Shown here in pieces: positions 1 to 8,186 of a stretch of 64,000 nucleotides of DNA. This DNA comes from an uncultured Pontibacter sp. (lineage in GTDB: Bacteria > Bacteroidota > Bacteroidia > Cytophagales > Hymenobacteraceae). The notes under the pieces were generated by a model. That model saw nothing but the letters and a program-made list of their open reading frames with translations. It was not told the DNA's origin and made no database searches. The position numbers were made by a program, and so were the translations under genes. The DNA lies in NCBI RefSeq assembly GCF_947499215.1, contig NZ_CANMNI010000001.1, positions 62,001-126,000 on the forward strand, given 5' to 3'. Every line of letters begins with the position of its first letter. The stretch's first letter is position 1.

Positions 1-1
1 C

Positions 2-1762
2 CTTGCCCTGATAAAACGCACCGTACTACTTGGAGGCGCCACGCAGGTCGGGGTCACAATTCTGCTGGTGGGACTTTTGCTGATGATGTTTAATTTCTCG
101 ACAGCAGAAGCTTTTTTTGTAGGTTTTCTCTTCGCGCTCAGCAGTACCGCCATCGTGCTCAAGCTACTGCAGGACAAAGGCGAGATCAACAGTCCCCATG
201 GAAAGGTGGTGCTGGGTATCCTCATCTTTCAGGATATCATAGTGGTTCCCATGATGCTCGTGGCGCCGCTTATGGCCGGTGGCTCTGAGAATATAGCGGT
301 GGAGCTCCTACTCATGGTGCTCAAAGGGGCCTTCGTGATTGTATTCGTATTGATTAGCGCCCGCTATTTGGTTCCGAAACTGCTTTTTCTGGTGGCCCAG
401 ACCAAAAGTAAAGAACTCTTTATTCTCAGCATCGTGGTAATTTGTTTTGCAGTGGCTTGGCTGACTTCAAGTCTGGGCCTCTCGCTGGCACTAGGTGCAT
501 TTATGGCCGGACTTATTATCTCAGAGTCTGAGTATAGCCACCAAGCTACCAGTAATATTCTTCCCTTCCGTGAGATCTTCACCAGCTTCTTTTTTGTATC
601 GATCGGTATGTTGCTGGATTTTGGCTTTATGCTCCAGCACTTACCGCTTATTTTAGCGCTTACCCTCTGTACCTTTATCTTAAAAGGCGTGATTGCGGCA
701 ATGGCTGCTCGCATTCTGCAGTATCCGCTACGTACTTCCCTCCTTGTCGGACTTTCACTTTTTCAGGTAGGTGAGTTTGCCTTTATTCTGTCTAAAACAG
801 GTATAAACAGCGGCCTGCTATCTGATGAGGTATACCAGTACTTTCTGTCAGTATCGCTGCTCACTATGGCGATCACCCCCTTTGTGATCGGTTCCTTCCA
901 CACCATTGCTAACAAGCTAAGTGCCCGTTGGGTGCCGGCTAGCAATCAGATACCCAACGCACCGGCCCATGCGGAAGACAACGGCGATTTACACCATCTG
1001 GAAGATCATGTGGTGATAATCGGCTACGGCATAAACGGGCGAAACGTGGCCAAGGCGGCCCGCCATGCCAGTATACCTTATGTCATTGTGGAACTCAATG
1101 CCGTCACGGTAAAGGAGGAACGCTTGCGCGGCGAGCCGATTCTGTACGGCGATGCGGTGCATGGTGTTATTCTATCGCATGTGAGCATTCACAAGGCGCG
1201 TGTGGTCGTTATAGCTATTTCGGACCCCGAGGCTACTAAGCGTATCATTTCGAGCATCCGTGAGATAAGCGACAAGGTGCATATTATTGTGCGCACCCGC
1301 TTTATACAGGAAATGGAGGAAAATTACAGGCTCGGAGCGGATGAAGTTATTCCGGAAGAGTTTGAGACTTCAATTGAAATATTTACCCGGGTGCTTTCCA
1401 AATATTTGATGCCCCGCGATGAAATCGACAATTTCACCAACAGTATTCGGGCGGACAATTACGATATGCTCCGTAGTTTGACGGGACGATCTGCCAATGG
1501 CGGCAACTTCAGTGCCGACCTGCCTGATATCGAAGTGGCTAGCCTTCGGGTGTATACCAAAGATGACACGCTCGTAGGTAAATCGCTGCTTGACGCGGAT
1601 GTGCGCAACCGCTTTGGTATTACGGTGGTGGGTATAAAGCGCGAGGGTGACACGCTGTTGGAAATAAACGCAAAAACGAAGCTAAAACGGGGTGATGTGG
1701 TGTATGTGGTCGGCAAACCGGTCGACGTCATGCGCTTCAACAATTTTGTGCGAGCCGACTAA
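2..1762 (+). CDS. Monovalent cation:proton antiporter, CPA2/KefB type, 5' truncated
   Basis: The frame is open from base 2 with no stop, so the true start lies left of the window; the GTG at 68 is internal. The visible N-terminal part is a run of hydrophobic helices with the CPA2 signatures FALSSTAIVLKLL and GAFMAGLIISESEYS. From about residue 335 of the visible part comes a TrkA-N/RCK Rossmann domain (VVIIGYGINGRNVA) that binds a nucleotide, and the end is a TrkA-C domain (LVGKSLLDADVRNRFGITVV). The protein should exchange K+ or Na+ for protons across the inner membrane, gated by the cytoplasmic RCK unit. It is followed at once by a terminator. The family call is firm; the ion is not known. 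Confidence 0.9.
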   Translation, partial: LALIKRTVLLGGATQVGVTILLVGLLLMMFNFSTAEAFFVGFLFALSSTAIVLKLLQDKGEINSPHGKVVLGILIFQDIIVVPMMLVAPLMAGGSENIAVELLLMVLKGAFVIVFVLISARYLVPKLLFLVAQTKSKELFILSIVVICFAVAWLTSSLGLSLALGAFMAGLIISESEYSHQATSNILPFREIFTSFFFVSIGMLLDFGFMLQHLPLILALTLCTFILKGVIAAMAARILQYPLRTSLLVGLSLFQVGEFAFILSKTGINSGLLSDEVYQYFLSVSLLTMAITPFVIGSFHTIANKLSARWVPASNQIPNAPAHAEDNGDLHHLEDHVVIIGYGINGRNVAKAARHASIPYVIVELNAVTVKEERLRGEPILYGDAVHGVILSHVSIHKARVVVIAISDPEATKRIISSIREISDKVHIIVRTRFIQEMEENYRLGADEVIPEEFETSIEIFTRVLSKYLMPRDEIDNFTNSIRADNYDMLRSLTGRSANGGNFSADLPDIEVASLRVYTKDDTLVGKSLLDADVRNRFGITVVGIKREGDTLLEINAKTKLKRGDVVYVVGKPVDVMRFNNFVRAD

Positions 1763-1771
1763 GGTATAAAA

Positions 1772-1807
1772 GAAAACCCCGCTGTTGAGGCGGGGTTTTC
1801 TTTTTTT
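1772..1807. terminator. Bidirectional intrinsic terminator
   Basis: An 11-bp perfect stem (GAAAACCCCGC with GCGGGGTTTTC) with a 7-base loop is followed by a T run on the plus strand and an A-rich start on the other side. It sits between the convergent antiporter and DUF4136 genes and can end both transcripts. Confidence 0.88.
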
Positions 1808-2402
1808 AACGCTGCACGGCGGTAGGCATGCGTTTCATGATTTCCTGTACCAGACTTCTCACTTTACCATAGCCGGCATCAGGGTTTTTGACGGCTCCCT
1901 CCGTCCAGCCGCGCCACAAAAGCTGCTTGCTTTTCGGGTCGATCACATCCACGATCAAAGTGCCTTGCTTAAATAGATCGACGGCCCGGTAGCCCGGCAT
2001 CTGGGCGTTTCCATAGCTATACCGGTAACCCACCATATAGGCGTAGCTATACCCGAAACCCGGTCCATAAAGATCTGGTTTGTCCATGGTGTCCGGCACC
2101 GAAACGCTCACATCATAAGCCACCAAAACATCAGGATTCACAGTGGTCTTGCTATACCCCTTTCGCGCCATTTCCTCTTCCACCGCACGAATTAAATTGC
2201 TGTTCAGTGAAGGTCCATACCCTTTCATGTAGTTGGCTGCCGCGCTAGGGTCGTTCTGGTACCATGCATACGTAGTGCGGCCGCTTAAATCACCCTCCGA
2301 AGAGGTGATAGCACTGGTCTGATCGATACCTGTGGTGGCGACGCAGGAACTTAAAAGGAAAGCGAATAGAAATAGGTATAAGGCAAAGAGTTTATTTTTC
2401 AT
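1806..2402 (-). CDS. DUF4136 family lipoprotein
   Basis: This 198-residue protein starts with a lysine-bearing signal peptide and a lipobox ending LLSSC at about residue 20, so it is probably an outer-membrane or periplasmic lipoprotein. The mature part has the DUF4136 features: a TYAWYQNDPS segment near the start, NLIRAVEEEMARKGY in the middle and LLWRGWTEG near the end. No enzymatic function is known for the family. It stands alone on the minus strand, sharing a terminator with the antiporter. Confidence 0.85.
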   Translation of the reverse strand: MKNKLFALYLFLFAFLLSSCVATTGIDQTSAITSSEGDLSGRTTYAWYQNDPSAAANYMKGYGPSLNSNLIRAVEEEMARKGYSKTTVNPDVLVAYDVSVSVPDTMDKPDLYGPGFGYSYAYMVGYRYSYGNAQMPGYRAVDLFKQGTLIVDVIDPKSKQLLWRGWTEGAVKNPDAGYGKVRSLVQEIMKRMPTAVQR

Positions 2403-2489
2403 GCTTCTAATAGTTTACACGGGTATTTGGTCTGCAGCTGGTTAGGGACAGTGCCTTGTATATCTGCTAACGTATCAAATTGTCAAGGA

Positions 2490-2532
2490 TGACATTTATC
2501 ATCGCTTGCTTTCAAATTTATATATTCTTTTG
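2490..2532 (+). promoter_or_regulatory. Single Fnr-like dyad with -7 box upstream of the CoA-transferase gene
   Basis: TGACATTTATCA (2490-2501) is a TGAn-N4-nTCA dyad with extended GAT/ATC flanks. Its centre (2495.5) is 36.5 bp from the last G of TTCTTTTG (2525-2532), a 7/8 match to TAnnTTTG. Both the spacing and this -7 box are the same as at the nirK promoter. No second dyad is visible 22 bp upstream. Regulation is inferred from the pattern only. Confidence 0.55.
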
Positions 2533-2641
2533 CGAATAAATGAAATCTGATACAGGGAAAAACGGAACTTAGCTAACCGCACCAAACCGGCTTCGTAAGT
2601 TAAACCTGACTCTTTTCAAGTAACTGTTAAAATCTGAGACA

Positions 2642-3931
2642 ATGAATGATCCCCAATTGAAATACACAACAGCCGAGGATGCGCTTTCTGTCATTAAATC
2701 GGGCGACCGGGTATTTGTGCACGGCAGTGCCGCCACACCGCAGTACTTGGTACACAAACTGGCCGAACGTGCTGATGAATTGCGCAATGTTGAACTGGTG
2801 AGTATCTCCACATTCGGAGATATGCCCTGCGCCGAAGCGCGATGCAGCGACGCGTTTTACATCAACTCCCTGTTTGTGTCAGCCAATGTGCGGGAGGCCG
2901 TCAACAGCGGCCGCGGTGATTACGTGCCTATTTTCCTGAGTGAGATACCCAACCTTTTCCGCTCAGGCATCATGCCGTTGGATGTGGCCATTGTGCACGT
3001 ATCGCCTCCGGACCGCCACGGTTTTTGTTCCTTGGGCGTGTCTGTTGACATTGCCCGGCAGGCCGTGATCAGCGCCAAGCACGTGATCGCGCAGGTGAAT
3101 CCGCAGATGCCCCGCACACACGGCGACGCCCTGATCCATACCCGCCGTTTTGACGCGCTGGTGGAAGTGGATGAGGCCCTGCCTGAAGTGGACTACAGCC
3201 AGAAGATCACCTCTGTGGAAGAAACCATTGGAGGCTACATTGCCGAGTTGGTCGAAGACGGAGCCACTTTGCAAATGGGCATCGGTGGTATACCTGACGC
3301 GACGCTCAGGAGTCTTTCAAACCATAAAGGCTTGGGTATCCATACCGAAATGTTCTCGAATGGTATCCTACCACTAGTAGAAAAAGGCGTGATCACCAAC
3401 GAGTTCAAGAAAAAGCACCCGGGCCGTATTGCGACTGGCTTCATCGTCGGTAACCGCCAGCTCTACGATTTTGTGGACGACAACCCGCTTATCACGATGC
3501 TTAGCTCCGATTACGTGAACGATGTGAGCATTATCCGCACCAACCCGAAAGTAACGGCCATCAACAGTGCTATTGAAATCGACCTGACCGGACAGGTTGT
3601 ATCAGACTCCATTGGTACCTACCAGTTTTCAGGTATAGGCGGGCAGATGGACTTTATTCGGGGTGCTGCTCTGTCCAAAGGCGGGAAGCCGATCATTGCG
3701 CTACCTTCTGCCACTAATAAAGGGGTATCCCGCATCACGCCTTACATCAACCAAGGGGCGGGTGTTGTGACGACAAGGGCGCACGTGCATTATGTCGTGA
3801 CTGAGTATGGTGTGGCCTATCTGTATGGCAAGAACCTGAGGCAAAGAGCAAAAGCCCTAATTGAAATTGCGCATCCCGACCACCGCGCCCGACTGGAGGA
3901 GGAGGCATACAAACGCTTCAAAAACTTATGA
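2642..3931 (+). CDS. Acetyl-CoA hydrolase/transferase family CoA-transferase
   Basis: At 429 residues this matches the acetyl-CoA hydrolase / 4-hydroxybutyrate or succinyl-CoA:acetate CoA-transferase family, which moves CoA between acyl donors and acetate in the cytoplasm. Seen are an N-terminal half with VDVAIVHVSPPDRHGFCSLG and a C-terminal half with LQMGIGGIPDATL, THEMFS-like (HTEMFSNG) and the ISGQVVSDS-like strand (LTGQVVSDSIG) preceding FSGIGGQMDFIRGA. The ATG at 2642 is the first start after the putative promoter. A DUF1206 gene follows 61 bp downstream on the same strand. The exact acyl partner cannot be read from sequence; an acetate-forming role under low oxygen would fit the upstream Fnr-like dyad. 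Confidence 0.88.
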   Translation: MNDPQLKYTTAEDALSVIKSGDRVFVHGSAATPQYLVHKLAERADELRNVELVSISTFGDMPCAEARCSDAFYINSLFVSANVREAVNSGRGDYVPIFLSEIPNLFRSGIMPLDVAIVHVSPPDRHGFCSLGVSVDIARQAVISAKHVIAQVNPQMPRTHGDALIHTRRFDALVEVDEALPEVDYSQKITSVEETIGGYIAELVEDGATLQMGIGGIPDATLRSLSNHKGLGIHTEMFSNGILPLVEKGVITNEFKKKHPGRIATGFIVGNRQLYDFVDDNPLITMLSSDYVNDVSIIRTNPKVTAINSAIEIDLTGQVVSDSIGTYQFSGIGGQMDFIRGAALSKGGKPIIALPSATNKGVSRITPYINQGAGVVTTRAHVHYVVTEYGVAYLYGKNLRQRAKALIEIAHPDHRARLEEEAYKRFKNL

Positions 3932-3992
3932 TCAGGGTGCTAAACTTTAGATTCTGAAATGCGTGTATGGGAAAGATAAAAGAATACACCTT

Positions 3993-4832
3993 ATGGATAT
4001 TTCAATTGTTTCTTCCCATATGCCCTCCCCCCGTCCTGAATGGGTTGTCCGTTTTGCACGTATAGGCTTGATCGCCAAAGGCATTGTGTATTGTTTGGTG
4101 GGCGCTTTGGCTTTTATGGCCGCATTTGAACTGGGCGGTCGCAGCGAGCAGTCAGCTGGAAAGTCGGGTGTTTTCCGTTTTATAATGGAACAGCCCTATG
4201 GCAAGGTTTTATTGGCGCTGGTAGCTGCAGGTATGCTTTGCTATACCTTGTGGCGCTTCATTCAGGCCATACGCGACACGGAAGAAAAAGGCTCCGATGC
4301 CAAAGGCATAGGCAGGCGCATTGGCTATGCTTTCAGCGGAGCGGTATACGGAGCGCTAGCTTTTACGGCAGCACAGTTGGTCCTTGGCAATGGCGGCGGC
4401 TCTGGTTCCGACTCTCGCCAAACCTTAGCGCGCGAACTGCTCGCGCAGCCTTTTGGGCAGTGGCTATTGGGTGCCGTAGCCGTAGGTACCATGGCCATGG
4501 GACTGTATCAGTTCTACCGGGCCTATTCAGGAAAGTATATGAACAAAGTGCAGCAAGAGAAACTGGATCCAAAGGTGCGGCAATCGCTTGTGCGGGCGGG
4601 GCTTGTTGGGTATATTGCCCGTGGCTTTGTCTGGCTTATTATTGGCTACTTGCTGTTACGCGCCGCTGTTAACTCAAACTCTAGAGAGGCTGGTAGTAGC
4701 TCTCAGGCTTTTCAATTTTTGGAGGAAGCCTCCTATGGCTCCTATTTGCTGGGTGCGCTTGCCTTGGGACTTATCTGCTACGGCGTTTTTATGTTTGTGC
4801 GGGCCAAGTGTGAGGTAATCAGCACCAAGTGA
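3993..4832 (+). CDS. DUF1206 domain integral membrane protein
   Basis: About 279 residues from the ATG at 3993; a GTG at 3963 in the same frame is possible but adds a polar, unlikely leader. The protein consists of three repeated units of about 90 residues, each with an R-x-G-hh-A-x-GhhY motif at the start of a helix pair (ARIGLIAKGIVYCLVG, RRIGYAFSGAVYGALA, VRAGLVGYIARGFVWL). This is the DUF1206 triplication. It is predicted to span the inner membrane six times. Its role is unknown. It may be co-transcribed with the CoA-transferase gene. Confidence 0.85.
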   Translation: MDISIVSSHMPSPRPEWVVRFARIGLIAKGIVYCLVGALAFMAAFELGGRSEQSAGKSGVFRFIMEQPYGKVLLALVAAGMLCYTLWRFIQAIRDTEEKGSDAKGIGRRIGYAFSGAVYGALAFTAAQLVLGNGGGSGSDSRQTLARELLAQPFGQWLLGAVAVGTMAMGLYQFYRAYSGKYMNKVQQEKLDPKVRQSLVRAGLVGYIARGFVWLIIGYLLLRAAVNSNSREAGSSSQAFQFLEEASYGSYLLGALALGLICYGVFMFVRAKCEVISTK

Positions 4833-4843
4833 TAGCTTGTAAA

Positions 4844-5689
4844 TTATTTGGGAGTTTGCAAAATGCCATGCTTCTGCAACGCTTTTTTCACACAATCCAT
4901 TGCTTTGGTTTTTAGCACCAATGTCGTCATTTTGTAGTCGTAGGTATTCACCCAGATCAGCACACGCAGATTCATGGCCGTGGCTGTAAAGTCCTCTATT
5001 ACCACGGCAGGCTTTTCCTCATGCAACACACCTTCCAAGTGTTCAATGTTGCTGATGATGATCTTCTTAACATCCTCAAAATCGTGCTGTAAGCCTACGT
5101 TCACAATAAACTCGATGCGCAAAAGCCCGTCTCGGGTGAAGTTGGTCACCACTTCTTTTAGCAAAATGGAATTAGGTATGTAAATATCCTTTCCGTCAAA
5201 GGTTTTCATCTGGGTGCTGCGTAAGTTCAGGGTCAGGATTTTGCCATGGAAATCGCGCACTTTCACGGTGTCATCTATGCTGAAAGGTCTGTTAAATGCG
5301 AGTATGATGCCCGCCAGAAAGTTCTCCGCAATATCCTTTAAGGCAAAACCCACCACAAAGGCTGACAGTCCCGCACCCGCTAGCAGACCGCTGGCTATAC
5401 CTGTCAGGCCAACAAGCTGCAGCATAACCATCAAGCCTATCATGATCAGGCCGTATTTTACAATATTGGATATGAAAGTGACCAGCAAAGGGTCATCTAC
5501 CCGGCGCCCAAGTCTGTTTTGCACCAGTAAACTCAGTTTGCCAGCCACATATACAAAAACGAGCAGGAGCAACAACGAGATGAAAAGCTCCGGCAAGACC
5601 ATAACAATGCTATTATACAGATCAGTGAGTGAATCTCTGAAGGAGAGCGTGATTTGTTTGGTGTTTTCCGCAAACGTGGTTTCCTGCAT
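4844..5689 (-). CDS. Small-conductance mechanosensitive channel (MscS family)
   Basis: Starting at the ATG at 5689 (a TTG at 5713 is in frame) the protein has 281 residues, the usual size of MscS. Two or three N-terminal membrane helices are followed by the pore helix with G/A packing (SGLLAGAGLSAFVVGFALKDIAENFLAGIILAF), then the beta domain with FSIDDTVKVRDFHGKILTLNLRSTQMKTFDGKDIYIPNS, a classical MscS signature, and the alpha/beta vestibule domain. It releases osmolytes on hypo-osmotic shock. It converges on the DUF1206 gene with only 11 bp between. Confidence 0.93.
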   Translation of the reverse strand: MQETTFAENTKQITLSFRDSLTDLYNSIVMVLPELFISLLLLLVFVYVAGKLSLLVQNRLGRRVDDPLLVTFISNIVKYGLIMIGLMVMLQLVGLTGIASGLLAGAGLSAFVVGFALKDIAENFLAGIILAFNRPFSIDDTVKVRDFHGKILTLNLRSTQMKTFDGKDIYIPNSILLKEVVTNFTRDGLLRIEFIVNVGLQHDFEDVKKIIISNIEHLEGVLHEEKPAVVIEDFTATAMNLRVLIWVNTYDYKMTTLVLKTKAMDCVKKALQKHGILQTPK

Positions 5690-5882
5690 GTGGTGATCTC
5701 TTTTTTTGAACAATACTTGTGTAGTGAACTAAAACTTCAGGAGTGTTTTAAGGTATAGGCGGGTCTTGTTGGGTAAAGTACTGAACCATGGCCAATTATA
5801 AATAAATTCTGAAATAGGCATAAAACAGTCCTACTAAACCAAATAAGGCCTGTAAACTGTTACAGGGATATAACTTTACTAT

Positions 5883-5890
5883 TATATTTG
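5883..5890 (+). promoter_or_regulatory. -7 box of a Bacteroidota-type promoter
   Basis: TATATTTG matches TAnnTTTG at every fixed position and lies 29 bp before the ATG of the response regulator gene. A weak TTA stands where the -33 TTG would be (5860-5862). Confidence 0.5.
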
Positions 5891-5919
5891 GCTTATCTTA
5901 CTAAATGCCCCACAACTAG

Positions 5920-7278
5920 ATGACAAACGGCTCTTTTAAAATTTTTATTCTGGACGACGATGTGTGGTACAGCGAATTGCTAGAGTATCATCTGTCTCTC
6001 AACCCAGATTATGAAATTCAAAAGTTTCACTCTGCAAACGACTGTCTGTCAAATATGTACCAGCGCCCAAATGTGGTGACCTTGGACTATTCCCTGCCAG
6101 ACAAAAACGGATCAGAGGTGCTGAAGCGCATCAAAGAACAGAGCCCCGATGTGCAGGTGGTTGTTATTTCAGGACAGGAGGATGTGGCCACAGCCGTAGA
6201 CCTGCTAAAGCTAGGCGCCTACGACTATATTGTGAAAGACGAGGACACCCCTGAGCGTCTTTGGAACACCATCAATAAAATCCGCGAGAATGTGTCGCTT
6301 CGCGAGGAAATCAATCACCTGAGAGAAGAGATTGGTCAGAAGTACGACTTTGGCAAGGTGATCATCGGCAACAGCGACGCCATTAAGCGGGTGTTCACCT
6401 TGATGGACAAGGCTTCCAAAACCAACATTACCGTTTCAATTCACGGCGAAACGGGCACGGGTAAAGAGTTGGTTGCCAAAGCTATACATTATAACAGCCC
6501 TAAAAAGAAAGCCCCGTATGTGGCAGTGAACGTCGCTGCTATTCCGCGCGAACTCATAGAAAGCGAACTGTTCGGCCATGAGAAAGGCGCCTTTACCGGA
6601 GCGTTGGCCCGTCGGTTGGGTAAGTTTGAAGAGGCGAATAAAGGCACTATCTTTCTGGATGAGATTGGTGAACTGGATATTAGTCTGCAGGCCAAGTTGC
6701 TCCGTGTCTTGCAAGAGAAAGAGATTACCCGGATAGGCGGTAACGCGGTGGTACCGGTTGATGTCCGCATCATCGTGGCTACTCACAAAAATTTGGCCGA
6801 GGAGGTTAAGAAAGGCCGTTTCAGAGAGGACTTGTACTATCGGTTATTAGGCCTCCCAATACAGCTACCTCCCTTGCGAGACCGTGGAAGTGACATATTG
6901 GTGCTTGCGAAGTTCTTTATAGACAGTTTTGCAAAAGAGAACGGCTTGGGTCGTAAACACCTTTCTCCTGAGGCGCAGCAGAAGCTTCTCTCCTATTCTT
7001 TCCCGGGAAACGTGCGTGAACTCAAGGCGCTTGTTGAGCTGGCTGTTGTTCTCTCTGACGAAGAGACTATTAGCGAGCATGATATCAACTTCTCCGCCAG
7101 CCATACCGAAAAGGACTTTCTGGCCGAAGAGCGCAGCTTAAAGGAGTATACCACCGCCATTATTCAGCGTTTTCTAGATAGGTATGACTACAACGTACTG
7201 TTGGTGGCTGACAAACTTGACATTGGTAAATCGACGATTTACCGTATGATTCAAAGCCACGAATTGAACGTTAAATAA
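5920..7278 (+). CDS. Sigma-54-dependent response regulator, NtrC family
   Basis: The 452-residue protein has three domains. Residues 1-125 are a receiver with acidic pocket LDDD and phospho-acceptor Asp near 56 (TLDYSLPDKNG). Residues about 140-380 form an AAA+ ATPase with Walker A GETGTGKE near 176, the sigma-54 contact loop GAFTGA near 225, and Walker B GTIFLDEIGEL. The C-terminus ends in a Fis-type helix-turn-helix (NVLLVADKLDIGKSTIYRMI). It should activate RpoN promoters when phosphorylated. No cognate kinase is adjacent on the same strand, but the large hybrid kinase at 8187 is a candidate partner. Its receiver LDDD is followed by SELLEYHL rather than a standard spacing, still normal. 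Confidence 0.95.
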   Translation: MTNGSFKIFILDDDVWYSELLEYHLSLNPDYEIQKFHSANDCLSNMYQRPNVVTLDYSLPDKNGSEVLKRIKEQSPDVQVVVISGQEDVATAVDLLKLGAYDYIVKDEDTPERLWNTINKIRENVSLREEINHLREEIGQKYDFGKVIIGNSDAIKRVFTLMDKASKTNITVSIHGETGTGKELVAKAIHYNSPKKKAPYVAVNVAAIPRELIESELFGHEKGAFTGALARRLGKFEEANKGTIFLDEIGELDISLQAKLLRVLQEKEITRIGGNAVVPVDVRIIVATHKNLAEEVKKGRFREDLYYRLLGLPIQLPPLRDRGSDILVLAKFFIDSFAKENGLGRKHLSPEAQQKLLSYSFPGNVRELKALVELAVVLSDEETISEHDINFSASHTEKDFLAEERSLKEYTTAIIQRFLDRYDYNVLLVADKLDIGKSTIYRMIQSHELNVK

Positions 7279-7355
7279 ACTACCCTTCCGATCGAATCAT
7301 GCTGTTAGGTCTATACTTGGCGGAGTGTTCGTTCCGTAACAGGTATAGAAGTGAC

Positions 7356-7739
7356 TTAATTATTCAGCTCTTCTAATTTTTCGAAGGTGAGGGGCTTTTC
7401 GATAACACCCAGAACCAGTTCATGCTGCAGGCAGGCTGTTTTGTCCGTTTCGCTAATGGAGGAGGTTAGCACATAAACGATGGGGTGCCCGCCACCGGAG
7501 GGCAGTAGCCTGCTTACCTTATCAATAAATTGATGCCCATCCATGACGGGCATATTCAAGTCCAAGAAGATGTGCGATGGCATTGCTCCATTGCCTATGT
7601 CCTGTTGCAGGCAGGATATTGCCTCTTTTGCATCAGGTATACCTATGCTGATGCAGTTTGGAGCATAAAGTGACAAAACCAATTCCGTCAGGTATAGCGT
7701 CACCTCATCATCATCAATAATGTATACCTTTTTAAACAT
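7356..7739 (-). CDS. Single-domain response regulator
   Basis: This 127-residue protein is a receiver domain and nothing else. It has the acidic pair in YIIDDDEVT, the phospho-acceptor in FLDLNMPVMDG, the switch Thr/Ser in VLTSSIS and the conserved Lys in VIEKPLTFEKL. Without an output domain it probably relays phosphate or binds a partner protein. It is divergent from the hybrid kinase gene at 8187 across a 447-bp spacer and convergent with the sigma-54 regulator, so the three may form one signalling locus. Confidence 0.93.
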   Translation of the reverse strand: MFKKVYIIDDDEVTLYLTELVLSLYAPNCISIGIPDAKEAISCLQQDIGNGAMPSHIFLDLNMPVMDGHQFIDKVSRLLPSGGGHPIVYVLTSSISETDKTACLQHELVLGVIEKPLTFEKLEELNN

Positions 7740-8186
7740 AGGAAGTACCCCTCTTTAGCTGCCGATAAAGTTGGAGTTATATTATGAATATTAAAATAGA
7801 TTATGACTGATTTATTTATAAATATTCAAATCTAATGTTACGGAATTGACTTGTCAATTTATGAATAGTGCACATAGGAGGCATTACTGTAATGCTCTAT
7901 GAGTTTACTGTTATGAAATAATCAATTTTAGGCGTGGCGGTTAAGCTGTTTTAGAAATATAACCCAACATGGATTGTGTTCCTATACACTATGTATGAAT
8001 GAAATATTTGCCCTGCCAACATATAGCGATACTTTAAAAGGAGAAACAGCGAAATTGCCAGCTCATCTAAACGGAAAGAATTAACACTCAATATTTAAAT
8101 TTAATATCACTGCCGATTGTTACTCCAATGAAAAGCGATAATTTGCGATTGAATCCGATCTTTTTCATGGAGGGTTTATTTGAAGC
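7740..8186. other. Divergent intergenic region with two short palindromes
   Basis: This AT-rich gap of 447 bp between the lone receiver gene and the hybrid kinase gene holds no credible ORF. Two dyads stand out: AATTGAC-tt-GTCAATT (7844-7859) and GCATTAC-t-GTAATGC (7881-7895), 22 bp apart edge to edge. A GGAGGG ribosome site precedes the kinase ATG at 8187. The rest shows nothing I recognise. Confidence 0.5.

Noticed and set aside
7844..7859. AATTGAC-tt-GTCAATT as an Fnr-like site
   Set aside because: The arms are separated by 2 bp rather than 4, and no TAnnTTTG box or second dyad lies at the shared spacing.
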